Assembly: GCF_014451325.2 (NCBI RefSeq)
Contig: NZ_JACSCH020000006.1
Coordinates: forward strand, 62,001-126,000
DNA length: 64,000 bases
Origin: Streptomyces sp. CB02980
GTDB taxonomy: Bacteria > Actinomycetota > Actinomycetes > Streptomycetales > Streptomycetaceae
Direction: 5' to 3'
Below are positions 23,900 through 31,989 of the stretch, in pieces (the stretch's first letter is position 1; each line of letters begins with the position of its first letter). The notes under the pieces were generated by a model. The model did not search any database, was not told the origin of the DNA, and saw only the letters and a list, made by a program, of their open reading frames with translations. Made by a program: the position numbers and the translations under genes.

Positions 23900-25087
23900 A
23901 TGAGGAAGTCCACCCGCACGCTGCTCGCCGCGGCCCTGGTCCTGGGGGTCGCGGCGAGCCCGGCCCTGACCCCGGCCTTCGCGGCACCCCCGTCCTTCGC
24001 GACGCCCCCGGCGGCCGCGTCGACGGCACGGCCGGCGAGCCCGGACCTGAGCGCGGTGATCGCCGGGCTCCCCCGGGCCGATGCCACGGCCGCGCTCGTC
24101 CGGGTCGGCGGCACCGAGGGTTCCTGGCAGGGCAGTTCAGGTGTCCACGACCTGACGACCGGCGCCCCGGCGGACCCGGCCGCCCGCTTCCGCGCCGGAT
24201 CGGTGACGAAGGTCTTCACTGCGGCGACCGTCCTCCAGCTGGCGTCCGAGCGCCGGATCGACCTGGACCGCACGGCCCGCTCGTACCTGCCGGAGCTGAT
24301 CCCCGGCCGGTACGCCACGGTGACCGTGCGCCAGCTCCTGAACCACACCCACGGCATCCCGGCCCCCGAACTGGCCGTCGGCGACACGGTGGAGGAGTGG
24401 TACGCCCACCGCTTCGACGTCCACAGCCCGGAGGCCATGGTCCGCTCGGCGACGGCGAAGCCGCGCGAGTTCCGGCCCGGCACGAGGCAGCACTACCTCA
24501 ACATCGGGTACACGATCGCCGGTCTGATCGTGGAGCGGGTGACGGGCGACTCGTACGAGCACCAGGTGGAGCGGCGGATCCTGCGCCCGCTGGGCCTGCG
24601 GGACACGTACCTCCCGGGCGAGGCGGCCGAGCTCGTCGGCCCGTACAACCACGGCTACCAGAGCATGCGGCTCGACGACGGGACGACCGGGCTGCGGGAC
24701 GTCTCGGTGTGGGGGGTGACGGACGGCTGGGCGGCCGGTGACCTGGTCTCGACCACGGCCGACCTGGAGCGGTTCACCCGGGCGCTGTTCGCGGGCCGGG
24801 TGGTGCGCGGGCCGCTCCTGGAGGAGATGTTCACGCTGCCGAAGGTCACGGACCTGAAGTCCGGTGACCCGGCCGCGTACGCCGCGGGTCTGTCGATGAA
24901 GAGGCTCGGCGGCCGCGAGGTGTGGGGCAAGACCGGCGGCCGCTGGGGGTACAACGCGGCCATCGCCTCCACCCGCCACGGCGAGCGCACCCTCGTCTAC
25001 AGCGTCAACTCCACCGACGCGAAGGGCCAGGACATGAACCCGACCGCCCTGAACGTCATGGTCGCGGCGTACGGCCTGCCGGACTAG
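23900..25087 (+). CDS. secreted serine hydrolase, beta-lactamase/DD-carboxypeptidase family
   Basis: The ATG at 23900 has GGAG 6 bases upstream. The 395-residue product starts with a Sec signal peptide (about 1-29, ending AFA-AP). The active-site SxxK is SVTK (101-104), the Tyr motif YLN (199-201) and the third motif KTG (344-346). It is therefore a class C-like or D-alanyl-D-alanine carboxypeptidase-like enzyme acting outside the membrane on peptidoglycan or related peptides. True beta-lactamase activity cannot be judged from sequence. Confidence 0.9.
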   Translation: MRKSTRTLLAAALVLGVAASPALTPAFAAPPSFATPPAAASTARPASPDLSAVIAGLPRADATAALVRVGGTEGSWQGSSGVHDLTTGAPADPAARFRAGSVTKVFTAATVLQLASERRIDLDRTARSYLPELIPGRYATVTVRQLLNHTHGIPAPELAVGDTVEEWYAHRFDVHSPEAMVRSATAKPREFRPGTRQHYLNIGYTIAGLIVERVTGDSYEHQVERRILRPLGLRDTYLPGEAAELVGPYNHGYQSMRLDDGTTGLRDVSVWGVTDGWAAGDLVSTTADLERFTRALFAGRVVRGPLLEEMFTLPKVTDLKSGDPAAYAAGLSMKRLGGREVWGKTGGRWGYNAAIASTRHGERTLVYSVNSTDAKGQDMNPTALNVMVAAYGLPD

Positions 25088-25121
25088 GGCCTGTCCGACC
25101 CTGATCCGCCGGACAGACCCT
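25086..25121. terminator. bidirectional terminator hairpin
   Basis: AGGGCCTGTCCG (25086-25097) pairs with CGGACAGACCCT (25110-25121) with one mismatch. It separates two convergent genes. Confidence 0.7.
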
Positions 25122-25665
25122 AGCGGGCTCCGGCCGGCACGGGCGCCGGCTCCGGTGCCGTGTCGGCTTCGAGCCGCTTGATCAGCCGGCGTACGTGGAG
25201 CAGCGGCAGGATCCCTATGACGCCGAAGGACATGTCGATGACCGACCACCAGAAGGGGATGTCCCGGAGGGGTCCGCAGATCAGGGCGAGCGGAATGATG
25301 CCGACGCAGGCGATCATGCCGAACTCGACGACCCAGATGTTGCGGACGGGGTCGCGGTAGGCGCCGTAGAAGGCGACCGCGATGACGAGGTGGGCGAAGG
25401 CGAGCCAGTCGGTGCCGTAGAGCAGGTACGGGGCCTGCTCGTCGGCGGTCTCGACGCCGCCGCGCACCCGGTCGATCCATTCGGCGAGCCCGGGGAGGAG
25501 GTCGGCCACGGGAGCCGCCCACCCGTCGAGCGAGGAGTCCAGCAGCCGGAGTTCGGTGACGAGCGGGAACGCGGTGATCCCGCTCAGGACCAGGCAGACG
25601 ACGAAGACGATCAGCCAGACGCGGATGTGCGTGAGAAGGGCTCTCGGCCCGTTCGAGTCGCTCAT
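25120..25665 (-). CDS. integral membrane protein, unknown function
   Basis: 181 residues with about four membrane helices (near 17-34, 87-103, 114-131 and 137-156) and a conserved-looking NIWVVEFGMIACVGIIPLALICGPLRDIPFWW segment split across two helices. I recognise no named family, though such proteins are common in actinobacteria. It lies 30 bases after the HXXEE gene on the same strand and may belong to the second polyamine module operon. Confidence 0.7.
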   Translation of the reverse strand: MSDSNGPRALLTHIRVWLIVFVVCLVLSGITAFPLVTELRLLDSSLDGWAAPVADLLPGLAEWIDRVRGGVETADEQAPYLLYGTDWLAFAHLVIAVAFYGAYRDPVRNIWVVEFGMIACVGIIPLALICGPLRDIPFWWSVIDMSFGVIGILPLLHVRRLIKRLEADTAPEPAPVPAGAR

Positions 25666-25695
25666 GAAGGCAGCGTACGCCCCTCTTGAACGCGT

Positions 25696-26226
25696 TCAGA
25701 AATGGGGGGTCAGTCGGCGCGCCACCGCGTGCGCGACGACGGTGGCGGCCGCCGCCACCCCCAGGCCGGTGACCGTGCCGCGGAGTCCGGCCGGGCGGAG
25801 CACGCCCGCCCGGCGCAGCCGGCCGCGCGCCCAGAGGGTGAAGGGGATGACCACGAGCGGCGAGGTCACCGAGCCGGGTGTCACCCTTCGCACGGCGGCG
25901 GCCTGCGCGAGGTGGACGAGGCCGTGCAGGCCGAAGCCGTTCAACGCCCCCTGATAGAAGGCGGACCGGCCCCCGGTGCGGGCCCCGGCCACGGCGGCGG
26001 CGCCGACGACGGTCGCCATCACCCCGACGGCGAGGGCGAATTCGCGCTCGTCGACGGACTCGGCGGCCTTCCAGACCGCCTCCGGCACGCCGGGGAACCG
26101 CTCGCGCAGCATCGGCAGGTTCTCCCGCAGCCAGCGGGGTCCGAGGACCAGCTCCTCGGCGTCGTGGACGGCCCAGGCGAGGAACAGTCCGTAGGTGGCG
26201 AGCGGGTTCGGGTGGGATGGGGTCAC
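25696..26226 (-). CDS. HXXEE-domain membrane protein
   Basis: 176 residues. The first helix contains AVHDAEEL, the HxxEE motif, and a later helix holds GFGLHGLVHLAQA with further His residues. These define the HXXEE domain, a membrane family with possible metal binding and unknown activity. It lies 12 bases downstream of the orphan PotD-like gene. Confidence 0.75.
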   Translation of the reverse strand: MTPSHPNPLATYGLFLAWAVHDAEELVLGPRWLRENLPMLRERFPGVPEAVWKAAESVDEREFALAVGVMATVVGAAAVAGARTGGRSAFYQGALNGFGLHGLVHLAQAAAVRRVTPGSVTSPLVVIPFTLWARGRLRRAGVLRPAGLRGTVTGLGVAAAATVVAHAVARRLTPHF

Positions 26227-26238
26227 GTCCGGCTCAAC

Positions 26239-27429
26239 TCACAGGCCGACGATCGCGTTCCACCTCTTCGTGAAGTCCTGCCGCTCCTGGGCGGTGATGT
26301 CCCGGGCGATCGCGAGGCGTCCCCGCATGTCCGCGTCCGGGAAGATCAGCGGGTCCTCCGCGAGCGCCACGAGCTCCTCGTCGCCGGAGTCCGCGAGGAC
26401 CTTCTGCGCGGCCGGCACCGGGCAGACGTAGTTGACCCAGGCGGCGAGTTCGGCGGCGACCTCGGGCTCGTAGTAGTAGTCGACGAGCTTCTCGGCGTTG
26501 GTCTTGTGGTGCGCGAGGTTGGGGATCATGAGGGACTCGGCCCACAGTTCGGCGCCCTCCTCGGGGACGACGAACTCGATGTCCGGGTTGTCGGCCTGGA
26601 GCTGGATGACGTCGCCCGAGTACGCCTGACAGGCCAGCACGTCGCCGGTCGACAGGTCCTTGATGTAGTCGTTGCCGGTGAAGCGGCGGATGTGCCGCTT
26701 CTTCACGAGACCCTCGATCTGCTCGCACAGGGCGTGGAAGTCGTCGCCGGTCCACCGGGTGACGTCGACACCCCTGCCCATCATGAGCAGCGCGAAGGAC
26801 TCGTCGAGGCCGGACAGCAGGGTGACCTTGCCGCGCAGGTCGTCGGCCCACAGCTCCTTGGTGGAGCGGAGCTCCCGGCCGAGCTTCCTGCGGTTGTACG
26901 CGATGCCGGTGATCCCGGACTGCCAGGGGACGCTGTGCAGCCGGCCCGGGTCGAAGGCGGGCGAGCGGAGCTGCGGGTCGAGGTGCTCGGTGACGTTCGG
27001 CTGGGTGGCGCGGTTCATCTCCTGGGCCCAGCCGAGGCGGACGAAGCGGGCGGCCATCCAGTCGCTGACGACGATCAGATCGCGGCCGGTCTCCTGGTGG
27101 TTCATCAGGGACGGGCTGATCTTGCCGAAGAACTCGTCGTTGTCGTTGATCTCCTCGGTGTACCGGACGGAGATCCCGGTGCGCTTCCTGAACGCGTCGA
27201 GGGTCGGGCGCTTCCTGGCGTCCTCGTCATCGGTGTCGATGTAGAGCGGCCAGTTGGCGAAGTCGAGCGTCCGGTCCCGGGCGGAGAGGTCGCGGCCGGC
27301 CCGGTCGCCCTCGTCGACGTAGGCGGCGGGGACCCCGCATCCGGCGGCGAGCAGGCTCGCGGCCCCGGCACCGCCGATGCCGCGCAGCAGGGACCGGCGG
27401 GAGATGTTGTTCCTGACTGTCGCTCTCAC
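26239..27429 (-). CDS. orphan PotD-like polyamine-binding lipoprotein
   Basis: The GTG at 27429 opens a 396-residue protein with twin arginines (SRRSLL, 10-15) and a lipobox-like LAAGC with Cys31. The mature sequence (FANWPLYIDTDDEDA, YTEEINDNDEFFGKI, RRFTGNDYIKDLSTGD) is clearly paralogous to the binding protein at 14710-15957. No permease or ATPase gene lies beside it, so it may feed the importer encoded at 11.8-14.7 kb or act as a sensor. The longer frame to 27687 covers the upstream terminator and is not used. Confidence 0.88.
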   Translation of the reverse strand: MRATVRNNISRRSLLRGIGGAGAASLLAAGCGVPAAYVDEGDRAGRDLSARDRTLDFANWPLYIDTDDEDARKRPTLDAFRKRTGISVRYTEEINDNDEFFGKISPSLMNHQETGRDLIVVSDWMAARFVRLGWAQEMNRATQPNVTEHLDPQLRSPAFDPGRLHSVPWQSGITGIAYNRRKLGRELRSTKELWADDLRGKVTLLSGLDESFALLMMGRGVDVTRWTGDDFHALCEQIEGLVKKRHIRRFTGNDYIKDLSTGDVLACQAYSGDVIQLQADNPDIEFVVPEEGAELWAESLMIPNLAHHKTNAEKLVDYYYEPEVAAELAAWVNYVCPVPAAQKVLADSGDEELVALAEDPLIFPDADMRGRLAIARDITAQERQDFTKRWNAIVGL

Positions 27430-27490
27430 CCGTGCAGCATCGCGGCAGGCCACCGGCCGGGGCAATGGACGCTCCGTCGAGCGACGCGGC

Positions 27491-27526
27491 GCGGCCCCGA
27501 CACCCTGTCGACCGGGGTGCCGGGGC
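27491..27526 (-). terminator. hairpin between the aldehyde dehydrogenase and the orphan PotD gene
   Basis: GCGGCCCCGACACCC (27491-27505) pairs with GGGGTGCCGGGGCCGC (about 27513-27528), giving a stem of about 15 pairs with one mismatch. It suggests the two minus-strand genes are at least partly separated transcriptionally. Confidence 0.6.
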
Positions 27527-27548
27527 CGCGTGGCGTTCAGGCGGGGGT

Positions 27549-28985
27549 TCAGCCCAGGGAGGTCATGACGTGCTTGATGCGCGTGTAGTCCTCGAAGCCG
27601 TAGCCGGAGAGGTCCTTGCCGTAGCCGGACTTCTTGAAGCCGCCGTGGGGCATCTCGGCGACCAGCGGGATGTGGGTGTTGATCCACACACAGCCGAAGT
27701 CGAGCGACTTGGACATGCGCATCGCGCGCGCGTGGTCCTTGGTCCAGACGGAGGAGGCGAGGGCGTACTCGACGCCGTTCGCGAACTCCAGGGCCTGGGC
27801 CTCGTCCGTGAAGGACTGGACGGTGATGACGGGGCCGAAGACCTCGTTCTGCACGATCTCGTCGTCCTGCTTGAGGCCGGAGACGACGGTCGGGGCGTAG
27901 AAGTAGCCCTTGTCGCCGACCCGGTGGCCGCCGGCCTGGACCTTGGCGTGCGCCGGGAGGCGGTCGACGAAGCCGGTGACCTGCTTCAGCTGGTTGGCGT
28001 TGTTGAGCGGGCCGTAGAGCACGTCCTCGTCGTCCGGCTGACCGGTCTTGGTCTCGGAGGCGGCCTTGGCGAGCGCGGCGACGAACTCGTCGTGGATGGA
28101 CTCGTGCACGAGGACGCGGGTGGCGGCCGTACAGTCCTGGCCGGCGTTGAAGAAGCCGGCGACGGAGATGTCCCCGACGGCCTTCTCGATGTCGGTGTCC
28201 TCGAAGACCACGACCGGGGCCTTGCCGCCCAGCTCCAGGTGGACGCGCTTGACGTCCTTGGCCGCCGACTCGGCGACCTGCATGCCGGCGCGCACGGAGC
28301 CGGTGATGGAGGCCATGGCGGGGGTCGGGTGCTCGACCATCGCCTTGCCCGTCTCACGGTCGCCGCAGACGACGTTGAAGACGCCCTTGGGGAGGATCTG
28401 GCCGATGATCTCCGCCATCAGGACGGTCGACGCGGGGGTCGTGTCCGAGGGCTTGAGGACGACGGTGTTGCCCGCGGCGAGCGCCGGGGCGAACTTCCAC
28501 ACGGCCATCATCATCGGGTAGTTCCACGGCGCGACCTGGGCGCAGACGCCCACGGGCTCGCGGCGGACGATGGAGGTCATGCCCTCCATGTACTCGCCGG
28601 CCGAGCGGCCTTCGAGCATCCGGGCGGCACCGGCGAAGAAGCGGATCTGGTCCACCATGGGCGGGATCTCTTCGCTCGCCGTGAGGGCGATGGGCTTTCC
28701 GGTGTTCTGGACCTCGGCGGCGATCAGGTCCTCGGCGCGCTCCTCGAAGGCGTCGGCGATCTTGAGGAGCGCCTTCTGGCGCTCGGACGGCGTGCTGTCA
28801 CGCCAGGCGGGGAAGGCGGCCGCGGCGGCCTCCATCGCGGCGTCGACGTCAGCCTGGCCCGAGAGCGGGGAGGTGGCGTACACCTCGCCGGTGGCCGGGT
28901 TGACCACCTCGATGGTGCGGCCGTCGGCCGCGTCGCGGAACTCCCCGTTGATGTAGTTACGCAGCCGGCGCAGCTCGGTGGTCAC
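27549..28985 (-). CDS. gamma-aminobutyraldehyde dehydrogenase
   Basis: 478 residues. VAPWNYPMMMAVWK, HLELGGKAP with Glu251, and the nucleophile Cys285 in NAGQDCTAATR are in place, and the ending FEDYTRIKHVM matches PatD/PuuC-like aminobutyraldehyde dehydrogenases. It should oxidise 4-aminobutyraldehyde to GABA, the product passing to GabT. It is divergent from an Lrp regulator and the putrescine-type aminotransferase that would make its substrate. GGAGG lies upstream of the ATG. Confidence 0.93.
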   Translation of the reverse strand: MTTELRRLRNYINGEFRDAADGRTIEVVNPATGEVYATSPLSGQADVDAAMEAAAAAFPAWRDSTPSERQKALLKIADAFEERAEDLIAAEVQNTGKPIALTASEEIPPMVDQIRFFAGAARMLEGRSAGEYMEGMTSIVRREPVGVCAQVAPWNYPMMMAVWKFAPALAAGNTVVLKPSDTTPASTVLMAEIIGQILPKGVFNVVCGDRETGKAMVEHPTPAMASITGSVRAGMQVAESAAKDVKRVHLELGGKAPVVVFEDTDIEKAVGDISVAGFFNAGQDCTAATRVLVHESIHDEFVAALAKAASETKTGQPDDEDVLYGPLNNANQLKQVTGFVDRLPAHAKVQAGGHRVGDKGYFYAPTVVSGLKQDDEIVQNEVFGPVITVQSFTDEAQALEFANGVEYALASSVWTKDHARAMRMSKSLDFGCVWINTHIPLVAEMPHGGFKKSGYGKDLSGYGFEDYTRIKHVMTSLG

Positions 28986-29111
28986 TTGCCACCCCTCCTG
29001 TCACGTTCTGTCGTCGCACGTCCTTGTGCGGTGTCCCGATGGGCGAGACACCTCAGCCTAGTCGCTCGGCTGACGCTTTCAACAGGCCCAACCCTCTCCA
29101 ACTTCGGATTC

Positions 29112-29124
29112 CGTGAGTTTCACG
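29112..29124. promoter_or_regulatory. inverted repeat in the ALDH/Lrp divergent promoter region
   Basis: CGTGA (29112-29116) and TCACG (29120-29124) are separated by GTT. The site lies midway between the divergent starts and could bind the Lrp regulator encoded alongside. Confidence 0.4.
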
Positions 29125-29190
29125 CCCCTCGACAACGAATTACATCGCTCTGGGGTTGCAAGACCGACATTCTCGGTGCACAGTGAAGCC

Positions 29191-29682
29191 GTGGCCAGTC
29201 GAAGCACAGAACCCAGAACCGGAACCGGTTCGTCCCCGACGATCGACGCCGTCTCCCTGGCGATCATCGAACAGCTCCAGGAGGACGGTCGCCGTCCCTA
29301 CGCGGCGATCGGCAAGGCCGTGGGCCTCTCCGAGGCCGCCGTGCGGCAGCGCGTCCAGAAGCTGCTCGATCAGGGCGTCATGCAGATCGTCGCCGTCACC
29401 GACCCGCTCACCGTGGGCTTCCGGCGGCAGGCGATGGTCGGCATCAACGTCGAGGGTGACCTTGATCCGGTTGCGGAAGCCCTGACGGCCATGGCCGAAT
29501 GCGAGTACGTGGTGATGACCGCGGGCTCCTTCGACCTGATGGTGGAGGTCGTCTGCGAGGACGACGACCACCTGCTGGATGTGATCAACAAGCGCATCCG
29601 CACCCTCCCCGGCGTGCGCTCCACCGAGAGCTTCGTCTACCTCAAGCTCAAGAAGCAGACCTATATGTGGGGAACTCGATAA
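29191..29682 (+). CDS. Lrp/AsnC-family transcriptional regulator
   Basis: The GTG at 29191 gives 163 residues. An N-terminal helix-turn-helix (IIEQLQEDGRRPYAAIGKAVGLSEAAVRQRVQKLL) precedes an RAM/ACT-type effector domain with VVMTAGSFDLMVEVVCED and PGVRSTESFVYLKL. It ends 2 bases before the aminotransferase start, so the two are co-transcribed. It likely controls both itself with the aminotransferase and the divergent aldehyde dehydrogenase. Another in-frame GTG at 29176 is possible. Confidence 0.9.
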   Translation: MASRSTEPRTGTGSSPTIDAVSLAIIEQLQEDGRRPYAAIGKAVGLSEAAVRQRVQKLLDQGVMQIVAVTDPLTVGFRRQAMVGINVEGDLDPVAEALTAMAECEYVVMTAGSFDLMVEVVCEDDDHLLDVINKRIRTLPGVRSTESFVYLKLKKQTYMWGTR

Positions 29683-29684
29683 TC

Positions 29685-31046
29685 GTGACCCAGGACCTCT
29701 CCAAGACCGCGTACGACCACCTGTGGATGCACTTCACCCGCATGTCGTCGTACGAGAACTCGCCCGTTCCCACCATCGTGCGTGGTGAGGGCACCTACAT
29801 CTTCGACGACAAGGGCAAGCGCTACCTCGACGGTCTCGCGGGTCTCTTCGTGGTCAACGCCGGACACGGCCGCGAGGAGCTGGCCGAGGTCGCGTACAAG
29901 CAGGCCAAGGAGCTCGCGTTCTTCCCCGTGTGGTCGTACGCGCACCCCAAGGCCGTCGAGCTCGCCGAGCGTCTCGCGGACTACGCGCCGGGCGACCTGA
30001 ACAAGGTCTTCTTCACCACCGGTGGCGGCGAGGCCGTCGAGACCGCGTGGAAGCTCGCCAAGCAGTACTTCAAGCTGCAGGGCAAGCACACCAAGTACAA
30101 GGTCATCTCGCGTGCGGTCGCCTACCACGGCACCCCGCAGGGCGCCCTGTCCATCACCGGTCTGCCGGCCCTGAAGGCCCCCTTCGAGCCGCTGGTCCCC
30201 GGCGCGCACAAGGTGCCGAACACCAACATCTACCGCGCCCCGATCCACGGCGACGACCCCGAGGCCTTCGGCCGCTGGGCCGCAGACCAGATCGAGCAGG
30301 AGATCCTCTTCGAGGGCGCCGACACCGTCGCGGCGGTCTTCCTGGAGCCGGTGCAGAACGCCGGCGGCTGCTTCCCGCCGCCGCCCGGCTACTTCCAGCG
30401 CGTCCGCGAGATCTGCGACCAGTACGACGTGCTGCTCGTCTCCGACGAGACGATCTGCGCCTTCGGCCGCCTCGGCACGATGTTCGCCTGTGACAAGTTC
30501 GGCTACGTGCCGGACATGATCACCTGCGCCAAGGGCATGACCTCGGGCTACTCCCCGATCGGCGCCTGCATCGTCTCGGACCGCATCGCGGAGCCCTTCT
30601 ACAAGGGCGACAACACCTTCCTCCACGGCTACACCTTCGGTGGCCACCCGGTGTCGTCGGCGGTCGCCATCGCCAACCTCGACATCTTCGACAAGGAAGG
30701 CCTGAACCAGCACGTCCTCGACCAGGAGGGCAACTTCTTCGACACCCTGAAGAAGCTGCACGACCTCCCGATCGTCGGCGACGTCCGCGGCAACGGCTTC
30801 TTCTACGGCATCGAGCTCGTCAAGGACAAGGTCACCAAGGAGTCCTTCACGGACGAGGAGACCGAGCGCGTCCTGTACGGCTTCCTCTCCAAGGCGCTCT
30901 TCGAGAACGGTCTGTACTGCCGTGCCGACGACCGTGGCGACCCGGTCATCCAGCTCGCCCCGCCGCTGATCGCCGACCAGGGCACCTTCGACGAGATCGA
31001 AGGCATCCTGCGCTCGGTGCTCACCGAGGCCTGGACCAAGCTCTAA
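29685..31046 (+). CDS. class III aminotransferase, probable putrescine/diamine aminotransferase
   Basis: The GTG at 29685 opens a 453-residue PLP enzyme. TGGGEAVETAWKLAKQY, LVSDETICAFGRLG, and the Schiff-base Lys283 in CAKGMTSGYSP match the omega-amino-acid:pyruvate/putrescine (SpuC-like) group. It would convert putrescine to 4-aminobutyraldehyde, the substrate of the divergent dehydrogenase. Substrate choice rests on context. A longer frame back to 29499 overlaps the Lrp gene and is not used. Confidence 0.92.
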   Translation: MTQDLSKTAYDHLWMHFTRMSSYENSPVPTIVRGEGTYIFDDKGKRYLDGLAGLFVVNAGHGREELAEVAYKQAKELAFFPVWSYAHPKAVELAERLADYAPGDLNKVFFTTGGGEAVETAWKLAKQYFKLQGKHTKYKVISRAVAYHGTPQGALSITGLPALKAPFEPLVPGAHKVPNTNIYRAPIHGDDPEAFGRWAADQIEQEILFEGADTVAAVFLEPVQNAGGCFPPPPGYFQRVREICDQYDVLLVSDETICAFGRLGTMFACDKFGYVPDMITCAKGMTSGYSPIGACIVSDRIAEPFYKGDNTFLHGYTFGGHPVSSAVAIANLDIFDKEGLNQHVLDQEGNFFDTLKKLHDLPIVGDVRGNGFFYGIELVKDKVTKESFTDEETERVLYGFLSKALFENGLYCRADDRGDPVIQLAPPLIADQGTFDEIEGILRSVLTEAWTKL

Positions 31047-31099
31047 GGTCCCCGCCGCGCGAGGCACACGACATCACGCCGCCCTCACGGCGTGACCCC

Positions 31100-31144
31100 G
31101 GCCCGGGCATGCCGCCATCCGAGTGGATGGCGGCGGCCCGGGCC
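31100..31144 (+). terminator. long hairpin terminator after the aminotransferase
   Basis: GGCCCGGGC, AT, GCCGCCATCC (31100-31120) pair with GGATGGCGGC, GGCCCGGGCC (31125-31144) around the loop GAGT. The stem has about 19 pairs with a 2-base bulge. Confidence 0.8.
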
Positions 31145-31260
31145 GCGTGCTGTCCGTACAAACGGATCCGAATACTTACGGTGCCCAGTGACCGACAGGC
31201 CCGTCCCTTCGTTCCTCCGGACGGGGGACACAGATCGGATCCGACATCGAGGTGTACGCG

Positions 31261-31989
31261 ATGGCCCCACCGGACAACGACGTGCTCTGGGCGCGTTCCC
31301 TGCACTGCGCCCTGGGCGGTTCGGACGCCCTCAGCGGCGTCTCACTCGGCGTCCGCGAGGGCGAGATCCTCGCCCTCGTCGGCCCCCGCGGCAGCGGCAA
31401 GACCACCCTCATGCGGTGCCTGTCCGGCCAGCTCCTCGCCCAGCAGGGCGAGGTCTGGTTCAACAGCAGCCCCGTGCACACCCTGAGCCCCGCCGACCGC
31501 GAACGGCTCCGACGCGACCGCTTCGGCTGGATCGACCCCGAGCCCGTCCTCGTCCCCGAGCTCACCGGCTGGGAGAACGTGGCCCTGCCCCTGCTGCTCC
31601 GCGGCACCTCCCACCGGGCCGCGAGGACCGCCGCCCTGGAGTGGCTGGAGCGCCTCGACATCGGCGCCTGCGCCCGCAAGCGCCCGCACGCCCTCACCCA
31701 CGCGCAGCGCCAGCGCATCGCCATCGCCCGCGCGCTGGTCACCACCCCGTCGGTGCTGTTCGCCGACGAACCCACCGCGATCCTGCACCGGGCCGACGGC
31801 GCCCAGGTCCTGCGCACCCTGACCGCCGCCGCCCGCTCGCACGGCATCACCGTGCTGCTCGCCACCCACGACGCCGAGGTCGCGGCGCTCGCCGACCGCG
31901 CGGTCGCACTCCTCGACGGACGCCGGGCCGGCACCGTACCCCCGGCGTCAGGGGCGGAGGGCGTCGCGGCGTGCTCGCTCTCCGTCTAG
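31261..31989 (+). CDS. ABC transporter ATP-binding protein with degenerate Q-loop and signature
   Basis: 242 residues in the MacB/LolD-like group by layout. Walker A GPRGSGKTT (41-49), Walker B VLFADEP (165-171) and the switch His in LLATHD are intact. The signature is LTHAQ (145-149) rather than LSGGQ, and no Gln is found where the Q-loop should be (FGWIDPEPVL). GAGGT lies 7 bases before the ATG, so the alternative GTG at 31252 is less likely. It overlaps the membrane protein gene downstream by 19 bases, so the pair should work together as an exporter or membrane-remodelling complex. Confidence 0.85.
   Translation: MAPPDNDVLWARSLHCALGGSDALSGVSLGVREGEILALVGPRGSGKTTLMRCLSGQLLAQQGEVWFNSSPVHTLSPADRERLRRDRFGWIDPEPVLVPELTGWENVALPLLLRGTSHRAARTAALEWLERLDIGACARKRPHALTHAQRQRIAIARALVTTPSVLFADEPTAILHRADGAQVLRTLTAAARSHGITVLLATHDAEVAALADRAVALLDGRRAGTVPPASGAEGVAACSLSV

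Noticed and set aside
31092..31971. Upstream extension of the membrane protein frame to 31092
   Set aside because: It overlaps the ABC ATPase gene in another frame and its translation is Arg/Pro-rich noise.
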